Positions 1 through 6,866 are shown, counted from the first letter of the stretch. The stretch is 11,072 nucleotides of DNA from Candidatus Abyssobacteria bacterium SURF_5 (GCA_003598085.1 QZKU01000074.1:1-11072), one strand, 5' to 3'. A program made the numbers and translations. The notes: generated by a model not told the origin, from the sequence alone.

Positions 1-90
1 GGCTACCGCACATTTGAAACCTTTTCGCTTGCCCTTTATCACGTGCTCGGAGACCTTCCTATGCCACAATTAACCCACAAATTCTTGTGA
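1..90 (+). CDS. C-terminal tail of a gene cut by the window edge, possibly an IS transposase
   Basis: Frame 1 is open from the first base to TGA at 88-90 and gives 29 residues. These include GYRTFETFSLALYHVLGDLP, with a final TH-x-F pattern just before the stop. From memory, this combination (GYRTF, ALYH-x-LG-x-LP, terminal TH-x-F) resembles the C-termini of DDE-type insertion-sequence transposases, perhaps ISL3-like. No catalytic residue is inside the window and I see no terminal inverted repeat after the stop, so the assignment is tentative. A genuine reading frame is likely, because the residues look protein-like and the frame ends cleanly. The next gene starts 157 bases downstream behind its own promoter. 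Confidence 0.4.
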   Translation, partial: GYRTFETFSLALYHVLGDLPMPQLTHKFL

Positions 91-198
91 GGAGCTTAAT
101 TTCTCTTGCCCGTCCGTGCACTCCCCATCCAACAATCACGGATCAGTGAATTCGCGGACGCTGCGCCCGCGGCGATAGAGCGCATCGGCCTCTTTTCC

Positions 199-228
199 TT
201 GACATGCAAATTGCTAATGCGTTAGCAT
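199..228 (+). promoter_or_regulatory. Candidate sigma-70 promoter of the mscS gene
   Basis: A perfect TTGACA -35 (199-204) is followed after 18 bases by TAGCAT (223-228), which matches 4 of 6 positions of TATAAT. The predicted transcription start is near 235. That leaves about 12 bases before ATG 247 and about 48 before ATG 283, which bears on start choice. The promoter overlaps an inverted repeat at 212-227. Confidence 0.5.
212..227. promoter_or_regulatory. Inverted repeat TGCTAA-TGCG-TTAGCA, candidate operator
   Basis: Perfect 6-base arms (212-217 and 222-227) flank a 4-base centre. The repeat fills the spacer and reaches into the -10 of the promoter ahead of mscS, where a bound repressor would block RNA polymerase. 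No regulator gene lies next to it, so the binding protein is unknown. Confidence 0.4.
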
Positions 229-246
229 CTGAAGAAGAGAGTCATA

Positions 247-1230
247 ATGAGGGCGGGGAATATCCACTTTGAGGAGGAGATGATGAGGAATGCCGCAGAC
301 CTGCTCAGTCAACTGCAATGGGCGAGCGTAGTGGAATCCGGAGCGACTGTCATTCTGATCCTGCTCCTGGCTCTGGTCGCGCAGGCAGTGCTTCTGAAAT
401 TAATCAGCCACCTCGAGCAACGCCTGATCCGACAAAAAATGGCCGAAGGCGAGCCGCCGTCCGAATCCGCAAAGCGCGTGCAGACGCTCACCCGCCTCCT
501 GCGGCAGGCGGCGTTGCTGGTCCTGTGGATTGCGGTCGGTCTTACCATTCTTCCGCAATTCGGAGTCGATATCGCACCGATTCTTGCCGGCGCAGGCATC
601 GTTGGCCTTGCCGTCGGCTTCGGCGGCCAGAACCTGGTTCGCGACATCATCTCGGGATTCTTCATGATTCTCGAAGACCAGGTTCGAGTCGGAGACGTCG
701 CCATTGTCAATGGCACGGGCGGTCTGGTCGAACAAATCAACTTTCGAACCCTCGTCCTCCGAGACCTCACGGGGACCCTGCACGTCTTTCCGAACGGCGC
801 TATCTCAACGTTGAGCAACATGACCTACGGCTGGTCGGCATACGTTTTTGACGTCGGCGTCGCCTATAAAGAGAATACCGATCGTGTCGTCGAGATGCTG
901 AAGAGAATCTGCGACGAGATGCGCAAAGACGAAACCTTCGGCTCCTGTATCATCGAGGATGCCGAAATCTACGGCGTCGACAAATTCGCTGACTCCGCCG
1001 TCATAATCAAGGGAAGAATCAAAACGAAGCCGATCCGGCAGTGGATGGTGGGCCGCGAGTTTCTCCGCCGTGTTAAAATCGCCTTCGACGAGAACGGTAT
1101 CGAAATCCCGTTCCCGCACCAAACAGTCTATTTCGGCGAAGCAAGCAAGCCATTCGAGCTCAGGCTTCTCGAACTCGCTTCTGCGAAAGAAGCAGAACAA
1201 AATGACGAATTGGACAGGAAAGACGGATAG
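247..1230 (+). CDS. MscS-family small-conductance mechanosensitive channel
   Basis: This is an inner-membrane channel that would open under membrane tension to release solutes during osmotic downshock. Three hydrophobic segments are visible at about residues 32-54, 84-104 and 108-140. The third is the glycine/alanine-rich pore helix (GAGIVGLAVGFGGQNLVRD, near 115-133). It leads into the MscS beta-domain (about 145-193, with F181-P-N-G) and the cytoplasmic alpha/beta domain, which ends in the IPFPHQTV motif near 287-294. The 327-residue length suits a compact MscS protein. ATG 247 has a purine-rich stretch at 231-241 upstream. ATG 283 has a better ribosome site (GGAGG at 273-277, 5-base spacer) and suits the predicted promoter, so the true start may be 283. 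The gene ends 9 bases from the convergent methyltransferase gene with no hairpin between them. The C-terminal tail (303-327) is charged and not conserved in the family. Confidence 0.93.
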   Translation: MRAGNIHFEEEMMRNAADLLSQLQWASVVESGATVILILLLALVAQAVLLKLISHLEQRLIRQKMAEGEPPSESAKRVQTLTRLLRQAALLVLWIAVGLTILPQFGVDIAPILAGAGIVGLAVGFGGQNLVRDIISGFFMILEDQVRVGDVAIVNGTGGLVEQINFRTLVLRDLTGTLHVFPNGAISTLSNMTYGWSAYVFDVGVAYKENTDRVVEMLKRICDEMRKDETFGSCIIEDAEIYGVDKFADSAVIIKGRIKTKPIRQWMVGREFLRRVKIAFDENGIEIPFPHQTVYFGEASKPFELRLLELASAKEAEQNDELDRKDG

Positions 1231-1239
1231 ATTTACTAA

Positions 1240-1860
1240 TCAAGAGAAAGCAAGCTCCTTCAAAGCAAAGCTAAGTATGCCTGCCAACAAACCGTAAATG
1301 GTGCTGCGTTCGCGAAAAAATGCCTCGCGCCATTCCCGACCAAACAACTTGTTCAGCTTCGGAAGAGGAATCCAGCGAGACGTTTCGGCGGCATATCTTG
1401 CATACTCATCCCCGAACCGCCGTTTGAGCAGGTCCTCTTCATAGATAACGATGAAGGAATAGAAGACAAAGCAGATGGACAGCGCCATGGGAACGAACCA
1501 GAGCATTTCCGATAGCACGCAGAATCCGGCGAGGGTCAGGTGGTTCCCTACGTAGAGCGGGTTTCTTATGAACGCATAGGGGCCGGAAACCACCAATCGG
1601 CGTGCTTTGTCTTTCCGCGTGCGGGCGCTTCGCCCGATATGCCGCATCGCCCATAATCGCAAAGCCTCGCCGGCGCATATGATTGCCGGTCCCGTCGTCC
1701 ATACGACAAGGTCGTTCTCGTATTCCGAAAAAAACGCGCAGAGCAGGAACAGAAAGATGGGCGTCGCAATAAAATTGCGCGACCTGAAGAGAAATCGCCC
1801 GATCCTGACAGCGGCTTTCTTCCCGGCGTAGTCACCCGCAGAAATAAGACGTTCCGTCAT
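1240..1860 (-). CDS. Isoprenylcysteine carboxyl methyltransferase / PEMT-like membrane methyltransferase
   Basis: This is a small integral membrane methyltransferase of the ICMT/phospholipid N-methyltransferase superfamily, which would transfer a methyl group from S-adenosylmethionine to a lipid-like substrate. The signature region is clear: GPYAFIRNPLYVGN at residues 93-106 (the SAM-binding G-P-Y...R-N-P-x-Y motif). It is followed after two hydrophobic helices (about 108-140) by EEDLLKRRFGDEYARYA at 141-157. Further hydrophobic segments lie at about 30-45, 55-70 and 188-202. Length (206 residues) is normal. It starts at ATG 1860, with GGGAGG at 1871-1876 about 10 bases upstream. It begins 23 bases after the stop of the GT39 gene and is probably the last gene of that operon. 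The substrate cannot be read from sequence. Its place suggests an envelope lipid or polyprenyl compound, but that is inference, since such genes occur in many contexts. Confidence 0.85.
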   Translation of the reverse strand: MTERLISAGDYAGKKAAVRIGRFLFRSRNFIATPIFLFLLCAFFSEYENDLVVWTTGPAIICAGEALRLWAMRHIGRSARTRKDKARRLVVSGPYAFIRNPLYVGNHLTLAGFCVLSEMLWFVPMALSICFVFYSFIVIYEEDLLKRRFGDEYARYAAETSRWIPLPKLNKLFGREWREAFFRERSTIYGLLAGILSFALKELAFS

Positions 1861-1883
1861 TGCTTCTTATCCTCCCTTTCACA

Positions 1884-3566
1884 TCATCGCCACAGTGCCA
1901 GGCACACCATCTCTCTACTGCCGATTTTCGCTTGCGCAATTGTCTCAAGCTTGCACTGAACGTCCCGGATGAGAGAATCCTGCTCCCGCGCCTGCAGGAT
2001 CACAAGCAGTCTGTCTGTAGTTTCGAGCGCCTGACGCAACCCCCCTTCGGTATCGACCCTCGGAATAGTTCGATTCATATAAAAATGTATATTGGGACGA
2101 TAGGTGCGGTAAAAGGCTATGCTATCGCTCTTGCCCGAGGCAGCCAGCACGTCGCTGCAAAACGGACGGGCGGACATGAAGTCGTCGGCCACCGGCGAAA
2201 GATGTCCGTATACATAGACGACCGCCAGAACGGTCGTCGCGATTACGCAAGCCAGCGCGGTCTTTGGAGGGCGGTCGCGACATACCAGACTTGCCGTGAC
2301 AAGGATTGCCCAGAAAACGGCAACCGGTGGAACTGCAGAGATGATTGATCTGTTCGCGTGGTGATAGACATAAAGAACAATCACGGCGACGCCCGCACCG
2401 GAAACCAGAGCCGCGAGCGCCAAGGGAATGGAAAACGCCTTTCGCTCCCTCAGCCGCCCTTCACCGGGATTCGCATTAACCAGTGTCCATCCCAGAATCA
2501 GCCCTCCCGCCGGGAGCAGCGGCATCAGATATTGGCTTCTTTTCCCGGAGACAAAAGTGAAAAACAGAAAGACAGTCAAAAACCAAACCAGAATGAATCG
2601 AAGCCCTCCATTCGTACGCAGGTATCCGTTCTTTTTGAGGCGGTATGCGGCAAGTGGTAAAAATACCGACCAAGGGAAAAACTGCCACCATATCTCTCCG
2701 AGATAATAATGCCAGGGGCGTTGATGAGAATAGGATTCAATCATGCGCCCCAACGTTTGTTTCGTGAGAATGGAAAGTGAGGCATACGCTCCGCCGCTCC
2801 TCTGATAAGCCGAAAACCACCACGGCGCCACCATCGCGGCGACCAGAAGCAGACCGAATGCCGCCGCTCCAATAAACCACCAGATTTGTTTCCTTGCAGG
2901 CACGCCCCGAAACAGAATCTCTACAACTAAAAACACGAGCATGACAAGCGGCGGAATCGCGAATCCCACGGGTCCCTTGGTCAGAACGGCAGGCGTGATA
3001 AAGAGGAAACCGGCCAGGTAAAGGGCCGGCTTACTCTTTGCATAACCCACATAAAAGAGGGAAAGCGAGGCGAGAATGCTTAGGGCGAGGAGTGCGTCGA
3101 GCGCGCCTTCTCGCGCATTCACAAAAAATTGAGCGCTCGTTGCAGTGATGAGCGCTCCCCAAAAAGCTTCGTCCCGACCCATCAGCCCGCGTCCGAGGAA
3201 ATAAGTGAGCAGAACGATAAGAGTGGCCGCCGTCGCCGACGGTATGCGAGCGGTGCTCTCCGTCACCTCGCCGCCAAGTTTCGAAAGGAGCGCCACAAGC
3301 CAGAAGTAGAGCGGCGGTTTCTCCGGATACACCTCTCCATTGAGGTGCGGGACAATCCATTCACCGGTCACGAGCATTTCCCTCGCAACTTGGGCGTATC
3401 TCGGCTCATCAGGGCTCCACAGAGAGCGGGCGCCTATGCCATAAAAGAAGAGGAAATATGCGGCCAAGAGTAGCGCAGCCACTTCGTTTGCCGTCCGAGA
3501 TTTTGAATTCATTTCCGCATGCCCGGCGCCGGCGGGGCCTATGTGCTGAGCGAAATATGATTTCAA
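1884..3566 (-). CDS. GT39 family polyprenyl-phosphate-sugar glycosyltransferase, ArnT-like
   Basis: This multi-pass membrane transferase would move a sugar from a polyprenyl-phosphate carrier to an acceptor on the periplasmic face. The N-terminal family motif is intact: WSPDEPRYAQVAREM at residues 50-64, carrying the D53-E54 catalytic region, then the PEKPPLYFW loop at 81-89. LTKGPVGF (195-202) and the GKRSQYLMPLLPA loop (341-353) match the ArnT/PMT architecture. About a dozen hydrophobic segments run through residues 30-455, followed by a roughly 100-residue soluble tail, as in ArnT. At 560 residues it is close to ArnT (about 550). The called start is TTG 3566, overlapping the upstream stop as TTGA with GGAG about 8 bases ahead. 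The alternative is ATG 3512 (residue 19), which has a weak ribosome site. The donor sugar and the acceptor (lipid A, other glycan or protein) are not determined. No arnA, arnB or arnD neighbour is present, so aminoarabinose is not assumed. Confidence 0.9.
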   Translation of the reverse strand: MKSYFAQHIGPAGAGHAEMNSKSRTANEVAALLLAAYFLFFYGIGARSLWSPDEPRYAQVAREMLVTGEWIVPHLNGEVYPEKPPLYFWLVALLSKLGGEVTESTARIPSATAATLIVLLTYFLGRGLMGRDEAFWGALITATSAQFFVNAREGALDALLALSILASLSLFYVGYAKSKPALYLAGFLFITPAVLTKGPVGFAIPPLVMLVFLVVEILFRGVPARKQIWWFIGAAAFGLLLVAAMVAPWWFSAYQRSGGAYASLSILTKQTLGRMIESYSHQRPWHYYLGEIWWQFFPWSVFLPLAAYRLKKNGYLRTNGGLRFILVWFLTVFLFFTFVSGKRSQYLMPLLPAGGLILGWTLVNANPGEGRLRERKAFSIPLALAALVSGAGVAVIVLYVYHHANRSIISAVPPVAVFWAILVTASLVCRDRPPKTALACVIATTVLAVVYVYGHLSPVADDFMSARPFCSDVLAASGKSDSIAFYRTYRPNIHFYMNRTIPRVDTEGGLRQALETTDRLLVILQAREQDSLIRDVQCKLETIAQAKIGSREMVCLALWR

Positions 3567-3838
3567 GAGTGCTTCTCCAGCGATGGTTTCGACCTAAAAA
3601 TCAACATCAAATTGCGAATGTAGATGAAAGCGCCAAAGCTTTGGCCCAGAATGAAAACCGGGTCGCGCCGATAAACGGCGTATGCGAGAAGTATTGAACT
3701 TCCCAGCAAGCTGATATGCCAGAAGGCGACCGGGATAACGCTTTTTCCACAACGTTCGGAAGCCACCCATTGGACCAGAAACCGCAGTGAAAAGACTATT
3801 TGGCCGACAAAGCCGATGATTAACCACGCCCGCGTCAT
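3563..3838 (-). CDS. LAB_N (lipid-A-disaccharide synthase N-terminal domain) small membrane protein
   Basis: This 91-residue protein is almost entirely one LAB_N domain. The family pattern reads FSLRFLVQWVASER, then a K-x-V-I-P-x-x-F-W segment, then LLAYAVYRRDPVFILGQ and a GAFIYIRNLMLI end. Three hydrophobic helices are visible at about residues 3-25, 36-55 and 61-82. The start is ATG 3838, because GAGGAGG lies 4 bases upstream and the ATG overlaps the GT2 stop as ATGA. A longer frame up to 3883 would run inside the GT2 gene. The domain is named for its fusion to LpxB in some bacteria, but as a free-standing protein it recurs between GT2 and GT39 genes. It therefore sits where the ArnE/ArnF flippase subunits would be. 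A role in presenting or flipping the lipid-linked sugar is inference. It has no visible catalytic motif. Confidence 0.88.
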   Translation of the reverse strand: MTRAWLIIGFVGQIVFSLRFLVQWVASERCGKSVIPVAFWHISLLGSSILLAYAVYRRDPVFILGQSFGAFIYIRNLMLIFRSKPSLEKHS

Positions 3839-4539
3839 CCTTCCTCCTCGATTTCGTATCGGATGTGCCGTCGTTTCATCCACCTGACAGCCAGCAGATC
3901 AATAAAGGCCTTCATGATTCGGTTTCGGATGCCATATTTGGACACGCCCATCCTTCTCTCCCGATGATTTACGGGAACTTCCACAACGCGATAACCTTCC
4001 AACTTCACTAAGGTGGGCAGGAAACGGTGCATGCCTTCAAACAGCTTCAGCTGCTCGACACACTCCCTCTTATAGGCTTTCAGTGAACACCCCACGTCCA
4101 CTATCTGTTCATCGCTGAGCTTGTTTCTGACGGAGTTTGCCACGCGACTGGATATTCTCCTCACAATGCTGTCGCGCCTTTTCCGGCGCCAGCCGCACAC
4201 CACGTCATAGTCCTCGAGTTTCTCCAAAAGCCCGGGGATGTCGGCCGGATCGTTCTGCATGTCGGCGTCGAGCGTCACGAGAATGTTACCCCTGGCACAC
4301 TTGAAACCGGCTGCCATCGCAGATGTCTGTCCGCAATTTTTTCTAAAACCGATGAAGCGGACCTCGTCAAACTCGCCGGCGAGTGAGCGCAAAACCTCGC
4401 GTGTGGCGTCAGTACTCCCGTCATCCACAAACAGAATCTCAAAGTCCTCTCCGAGATCTCGCATTGTTTGAAGAAGTTCGACAGTAAGCGGCCGCAGAGA
4501 TTCGAATTCGTTGTAAGCGGGGATGATAACCGATATCAT
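3835..4539 (-). CDS. GT2 family glycosyltransferase, DPM1/ArnC-like polyprenyl-phosphate glycosyltransferase
   Basis: This cytoplasmic-face enzyme probably attaches a nucleotide-activated sugar to polyprenyl phosphate, making the donor for the GT39 enzyme two genes downstream. Numbered from ATG 4539 (234 residues), it has the GT-A opening ISVIIPAYNE (2-11), FVDDGSTD (37-44) with D39-D40, the nucleotide/metal D-A-D at 91-93 in VTLDADMQNDP, GWRRKRRD (117-123) and the late RRMGVSKYG loop (195-203). It lacks the two C-terminal membrane helices of ArnC and GtrB, so it is closer to soluble DPM1 and may dock through its basic C-terminus (WMKRRHIRYE). An in-frame ATG at 4572 would add 11 residues, but 4539 aligns with the family start. 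The ribosome site is weak (GAGG at 4551-4554). The stop overlaps the LAB_N start, so translation is probably coupled. Confidence 0.92.
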   Translation of the reverse strand: MISVIIPAYNEFESLRPLTVELLQTMRDLGEDFEILFVDDGSTDATREVLRSLAGEFDEVRFIGFRKNCGQTSAMAAGFKCARGNILVTLDADMQNDPADIPGLLEKLEDYDVVCGWRRKRRDSIVRRISSRVANSVRNKLSDEQIVDVGCSLKAYKRECVEQLKLFEGMHRFLPTLVKLEGYRVVEVPVNHRERRMGVSKYGIRNRIMKAFIDLLAVRWMKRRHIRYEIEEEG

Positions 4540-4668
4540 GTTCGCTCTGCCCTCGTTCCGCGTCCCGTGCATATCGAGGATTCGATGACGGATTCAATCG
4601 CCGCATTTTCAGCACTGGCGCCGCGGCTGATTCGCCCCCAACACTCTGATAAGATGGCGTCGCCTTTG

Positions 4669-4674
4669 ATTATA
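4669..4674 (-). promoter_or_regulatory. Candidate -10 element (TATAAT) of the GT2 operon promoter
   Basis: A perfect TATAAT on the minus strand has no acceptable -35 at 16-18 bases (TCTTTC at 17). The -35 position is instead occupied by the tandem repeat at 4686-4703, which suggests an activator-dependent promoter. The predicted start near 4662 gives a leader of roughly 120 bases before ATG 4539. No terminator hairpin is visible after the kinase stop, so readthrough from the two-component genes is also possible. Confidence 0.5.
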
Positions 4675-4685
4675 GGAGGGACAAT

Positions 4686-4703
4686 ATTACGGAAAGATTA
4701 CGG
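4686..4703 (-). promoter_or_regulatory. Tandem direct repeat CCGTAAT-CTTT-CCGTAAT, candidate response-regulator box
   Basis: Two identical 7-mers are spaced by 4 bases, giving an 11-bp period (one helical turn). The proximal copy ends 11 bases upstream of TATAAT. OmpR-family regulators bind as head-to-tail dimers to such repeats. Written as hexamers it is CGTAAT-N5-CGTAAT, one base per half from the known PmrA half-site CTTAAT with N5 spacing. The nearest regulator gene is the OmpR-type one at 6182-6847. Confidence 0.55.
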
Positions 4704-4724
4704 TTTTTTTCTAACTGGCAAGAA

Positions 4725-6170
4725 TCAGGCCGCGCGTTTCTCAAAGAGAGTGATTGTGAGGATTGCGGGAGCTGTGAGGCGGGCGCTTACGCTCAGGCCG
4801 AGAACCCCGGCCAGCGATTTGACCAGGGATAGGCCCAGGCCGCTGTGGCTGTCGCCGGAGGAGCGGACTTCATCTTTCCGCCAAAACGGCTCGAACATGC
4901 AGCGCAAGTCGTCCTCTGACAGCCCTCGAACACTGTTGGATATGGAAAATGAGAACTCGCCGCCATGATTGCTCGCCACCCACCCGATCTTTCCGTTCTC
5001 GACGGAATGACTGGCGGCGTTCGAAAAGAGATTGTCGAGAATAATCTCCAGAAAATTCCTGTCGGTCACAATCGAAAGATTTTCCGGGACAGCGCCGAAG
5101 CCAATAATCCCACGAGACGCCGCCTCCTTCGCCCGCTTCTCCCAGAGCGACTCGATGAGTGGCCGTAGCTGAATCAAGTCCTTCTGCGGCTTCAATTGGC
5201 CTGCATGACAACGCGCCAATGTGAGCAGGTTCAGCACCGTGTCCTGCATTTCTTTTGCCGACTGAAGAATGTCCTCATAATTCTTCCGCTCACGCTCATT
5301 CAGATCGTCCGCGTATTTCAGGGCCACCTCGGACGCACAGCGTATTTCGCTCACCCGCGTGCGCAGCTCATGCGCCACATTCGAGGTGAATCGGCGCTCG
5401 CGCTCGAACGCGTCTTTGAGATTAGCGATGATGGCGTTCAGCGTTGTGGCGACACTGGCAAATTCCTTGATTTCCGGGACAGTGACCGGCGTCAGGTTCG
5501 CCGAGGAAATCGCCTGCACCTCTCGCTCGAAAACGCGCAGGGGCGCGAGGCCTCGCCAGATGACCACCCAGCCCAGCGCAAGCATGACGGCCAATTCGAT
5601 TGTCAAAAGCGGCGCCGTGATCTCGAGTGTCTCCCGCAGCCGGATGCCGATGTAGCCCTGGCTCAAGCCCGCGATAAAGAGGCATTCGCTTTCACCGGAA
5701 TCCATCGATGAGCCGGCATCACCAGCCGTTTCTATGCGAGCGAACTCGCGTAGCGCGGCGCAGCGTACCTTTTCGCCCTGAATGCGGGCCTTCCAGAAAT
5801 AGGTTTTGCCGCGAGGAAACTCCTGCGGCGACATCGGCAATGACAGGTTCACATCCCTGAGCGATTCCGACCGTGCGATTTCCCTGCTGTCGCTGAGCCG
5901 GAGAATCAGGAAGTAAGCATTGGTGGAGCGGTCCTTCGACTCTCCAATGGATTCTTCGGCCAGATTCAACCCGGTCCCGCCGTCAGGACCAGCCAATCGC
6001 ATGGCGACCAGGCTCGAAACATAGGCATCGACGCTCTTCTCGATCATCTTGACGAGAGAGCGCCGCCCCTTCTCGATGAAAATCAACTCCGTCAGGATGA
6101 AGACAACAACCGCCACAACGAACAGGGACAGCAACAGGCGGTTCTTAAGGCTCCTCGGTTTCAATCCCAT
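4725..6170 (-). CDS. Two-component sensor histidine kinase (QseC/PmrB-like architecture)
   Basis: This inner-membrane sensor kinase would phosphorylate the response regulator encoded just upstream. Membrane segments are at about residues 11-31 and 186-206. They enclose a roughly 150-residue periplasmic sensor region that I do not recognise, and a HAMP linker follows (about 207-255). HisKA contains the phospho-acceptor H267 in FTSNVAHELRTR (261-272). The ATP-binding domain (about 365-478) has its N box at LEIILDNLFSNAASHS (N380, N384), an FEPFWRKDE segment (426-434) and the GLGLSLVKSL glycine box (444-453). The usual D-x-G-x-G box is degenerate, which is normal for kinases carrying the FEPFWRKD variant. 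One oddity: the proline that usually follows HELRT is arginine (R272). The start ATG 6170 has AGAGGA 4 bases upstream and lies 11 bases after the regulator's stop, so the two genes form one operon. Confidence 0.93.
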   Translation of the reverse strand: MGLKPRSLKNRLLLSLFVVAVVVFILTELIFIEKGRRSLVKMIEKSVDAYVSSLVAMRLAGPDGGTGLNLAEESIGESKDRSTNAYFLILRLSDSREIARSESLRDVNLSLPMSPQEFPRGKTYFWKARIQGEKVRCAALREFARIETAGDAGSSMDSGESECLFIAGLSQGYIGIRLRETLEITAPLLTIELAVMLALGWVVIWRGLAPLRVFEREVQAISSANLTPVTVPEIKEFASVATTLNAIIANLKDAFERERRFTSNVAHELRTRVSEIRCASEVALKYADDLNERERKNYEDILQSAKEMQDTVLNLLTLARCHAGQLKPQKDLIQLRPLIESLWEKRAKEAASRGIIGFGAVPENLSIVTDRNFLEIILDNLFSNAASHSVENGKIGWVASNHGGEFSFSISNSVRGLSEDDLRCMFEPFWRKDEVRSSGDSHSGLGLSLVKSLAGVLGLSVSARLTAPAILTITLFEKRAA

Positions 6171-6181
6171 GAAATCCTCTT

Positions 6182-6847
6182 CTACTCAATCAGATATCCT
6201 GCCTTTGACCGGGTCTTGATCAGGGACGGCTCCCCAGCCTCCCCCAGTTTTTTCCTCAGGGACGACACGGCCGCGTCGACCACGTTGCTCATCGGCTCCT
6301 TGCGCTCGTCGTAAATATGTTGTTCAATTTCAGCCCGGCTGACCACTGCGCCGCGCCGCAAGGCGAGCAGTTCGAGAAGATTGTACTCTCGCGGCGGCAG
6401 TTCGATTGATACGCCCCTGCGGCTTACGGTTCGTGTGGCTAGGTCAATCTGCAACTCGCCAATCGAGACGAAATTCTGCTTCACGCCGTATCGTCGGCGG
6501 ATGAGCGCCCTCAACCGGGCAAGAAGCTCTTCGAACGCGAATGGCTTTACCAGATAATCATCCGCTCCCGCCTGCAATCCCTTGACCCTGTCTTCAACCG
6601 TGTCCTTTGCCGAGAGAATCAGCACGCTGGCCGGTCGCTGACTCTCGCGCAGCCGGCGCAACAGCGACAAGCCGTCCAGACCCGGCAGCATCAAATCGAG
6701 AATAATCACGTCGTAATCACAGGATTCGGCGAGCCAGAGACCTTCTTCGCCGTCACCGGTGGCGTCAACTTTGAAGCCCTCTTTCTTCAGCCCGAGAGAA
6801 ACAGACCTTTGAAGCCGTTTCGAATCTTCTACCAGCAGAACTCTCAT
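6182..6847 (-). CDS. OmpR-family response regulator (QseB/PmrA-like)
   Basis: This is a cytoplasmic DNA-binding response regulator. The receiver domain (about 1-118) has the acidic pair E7-D8, phospho-acceptor D51 in IILDLMLPGLDG, S79 and K101 (LVKPFAFEELLARLRAL). The C-terminal winged helix (about 125-221) shows the OmpR pattern LPPREYNLLELLALRRGAVV, then NVVDAAVSSLRKKLG and a final TRSKAGYLIE wing. All phosphorylation residues are present, so it should be a functional switch for the kinase 11 bases downstream. The start ATG 6847 is preceded only by a weak ribosome site (GGGGA, about 12 bases away). The tandem 7-mer upstream of the GT2 operon, and a single copy of the same 7-mer at this gene's own promoter, make those the likely targets. 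That is inference from position and repeat geometry. Confidence 0.95.
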   Translation of the reverse strand: MRVLLVEDSKRLQRSVSLGLKKEGFKVDATGDGEEGLWLAESCDYDVIILDLMLPGLDGLSLLRRLRESQRPASVLILSAKDTVEDRVKGLQAGADDYLVKPFAFEELLARLRALIRRRYGVKQNFVSIGELQIDLATRTVSRRGVSIELPPREYNLLELLALRRGAVVSRAEIEQHIYDERKEPMSNVVDAAVSSLRKKLGEAGEPSLIKTRSKAGYLIE

Positions 6848-6866
6848 AGCGCCGGTGAATCCCCAT

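Noticed and set aside
309-821. Long antisense and alternate frames inside the mscS gene
   Set aside because: They are shadows of the MscS reading frame, which has complete family motifs.
4540-4572. Eleven-residue upstream extension of the GT2 protein from ATG 4572
   Set aside because: There is no ribosome site, and the GT-A fold normally begins right at the ISVIIPAYNE strand, which fits ATG 4539.
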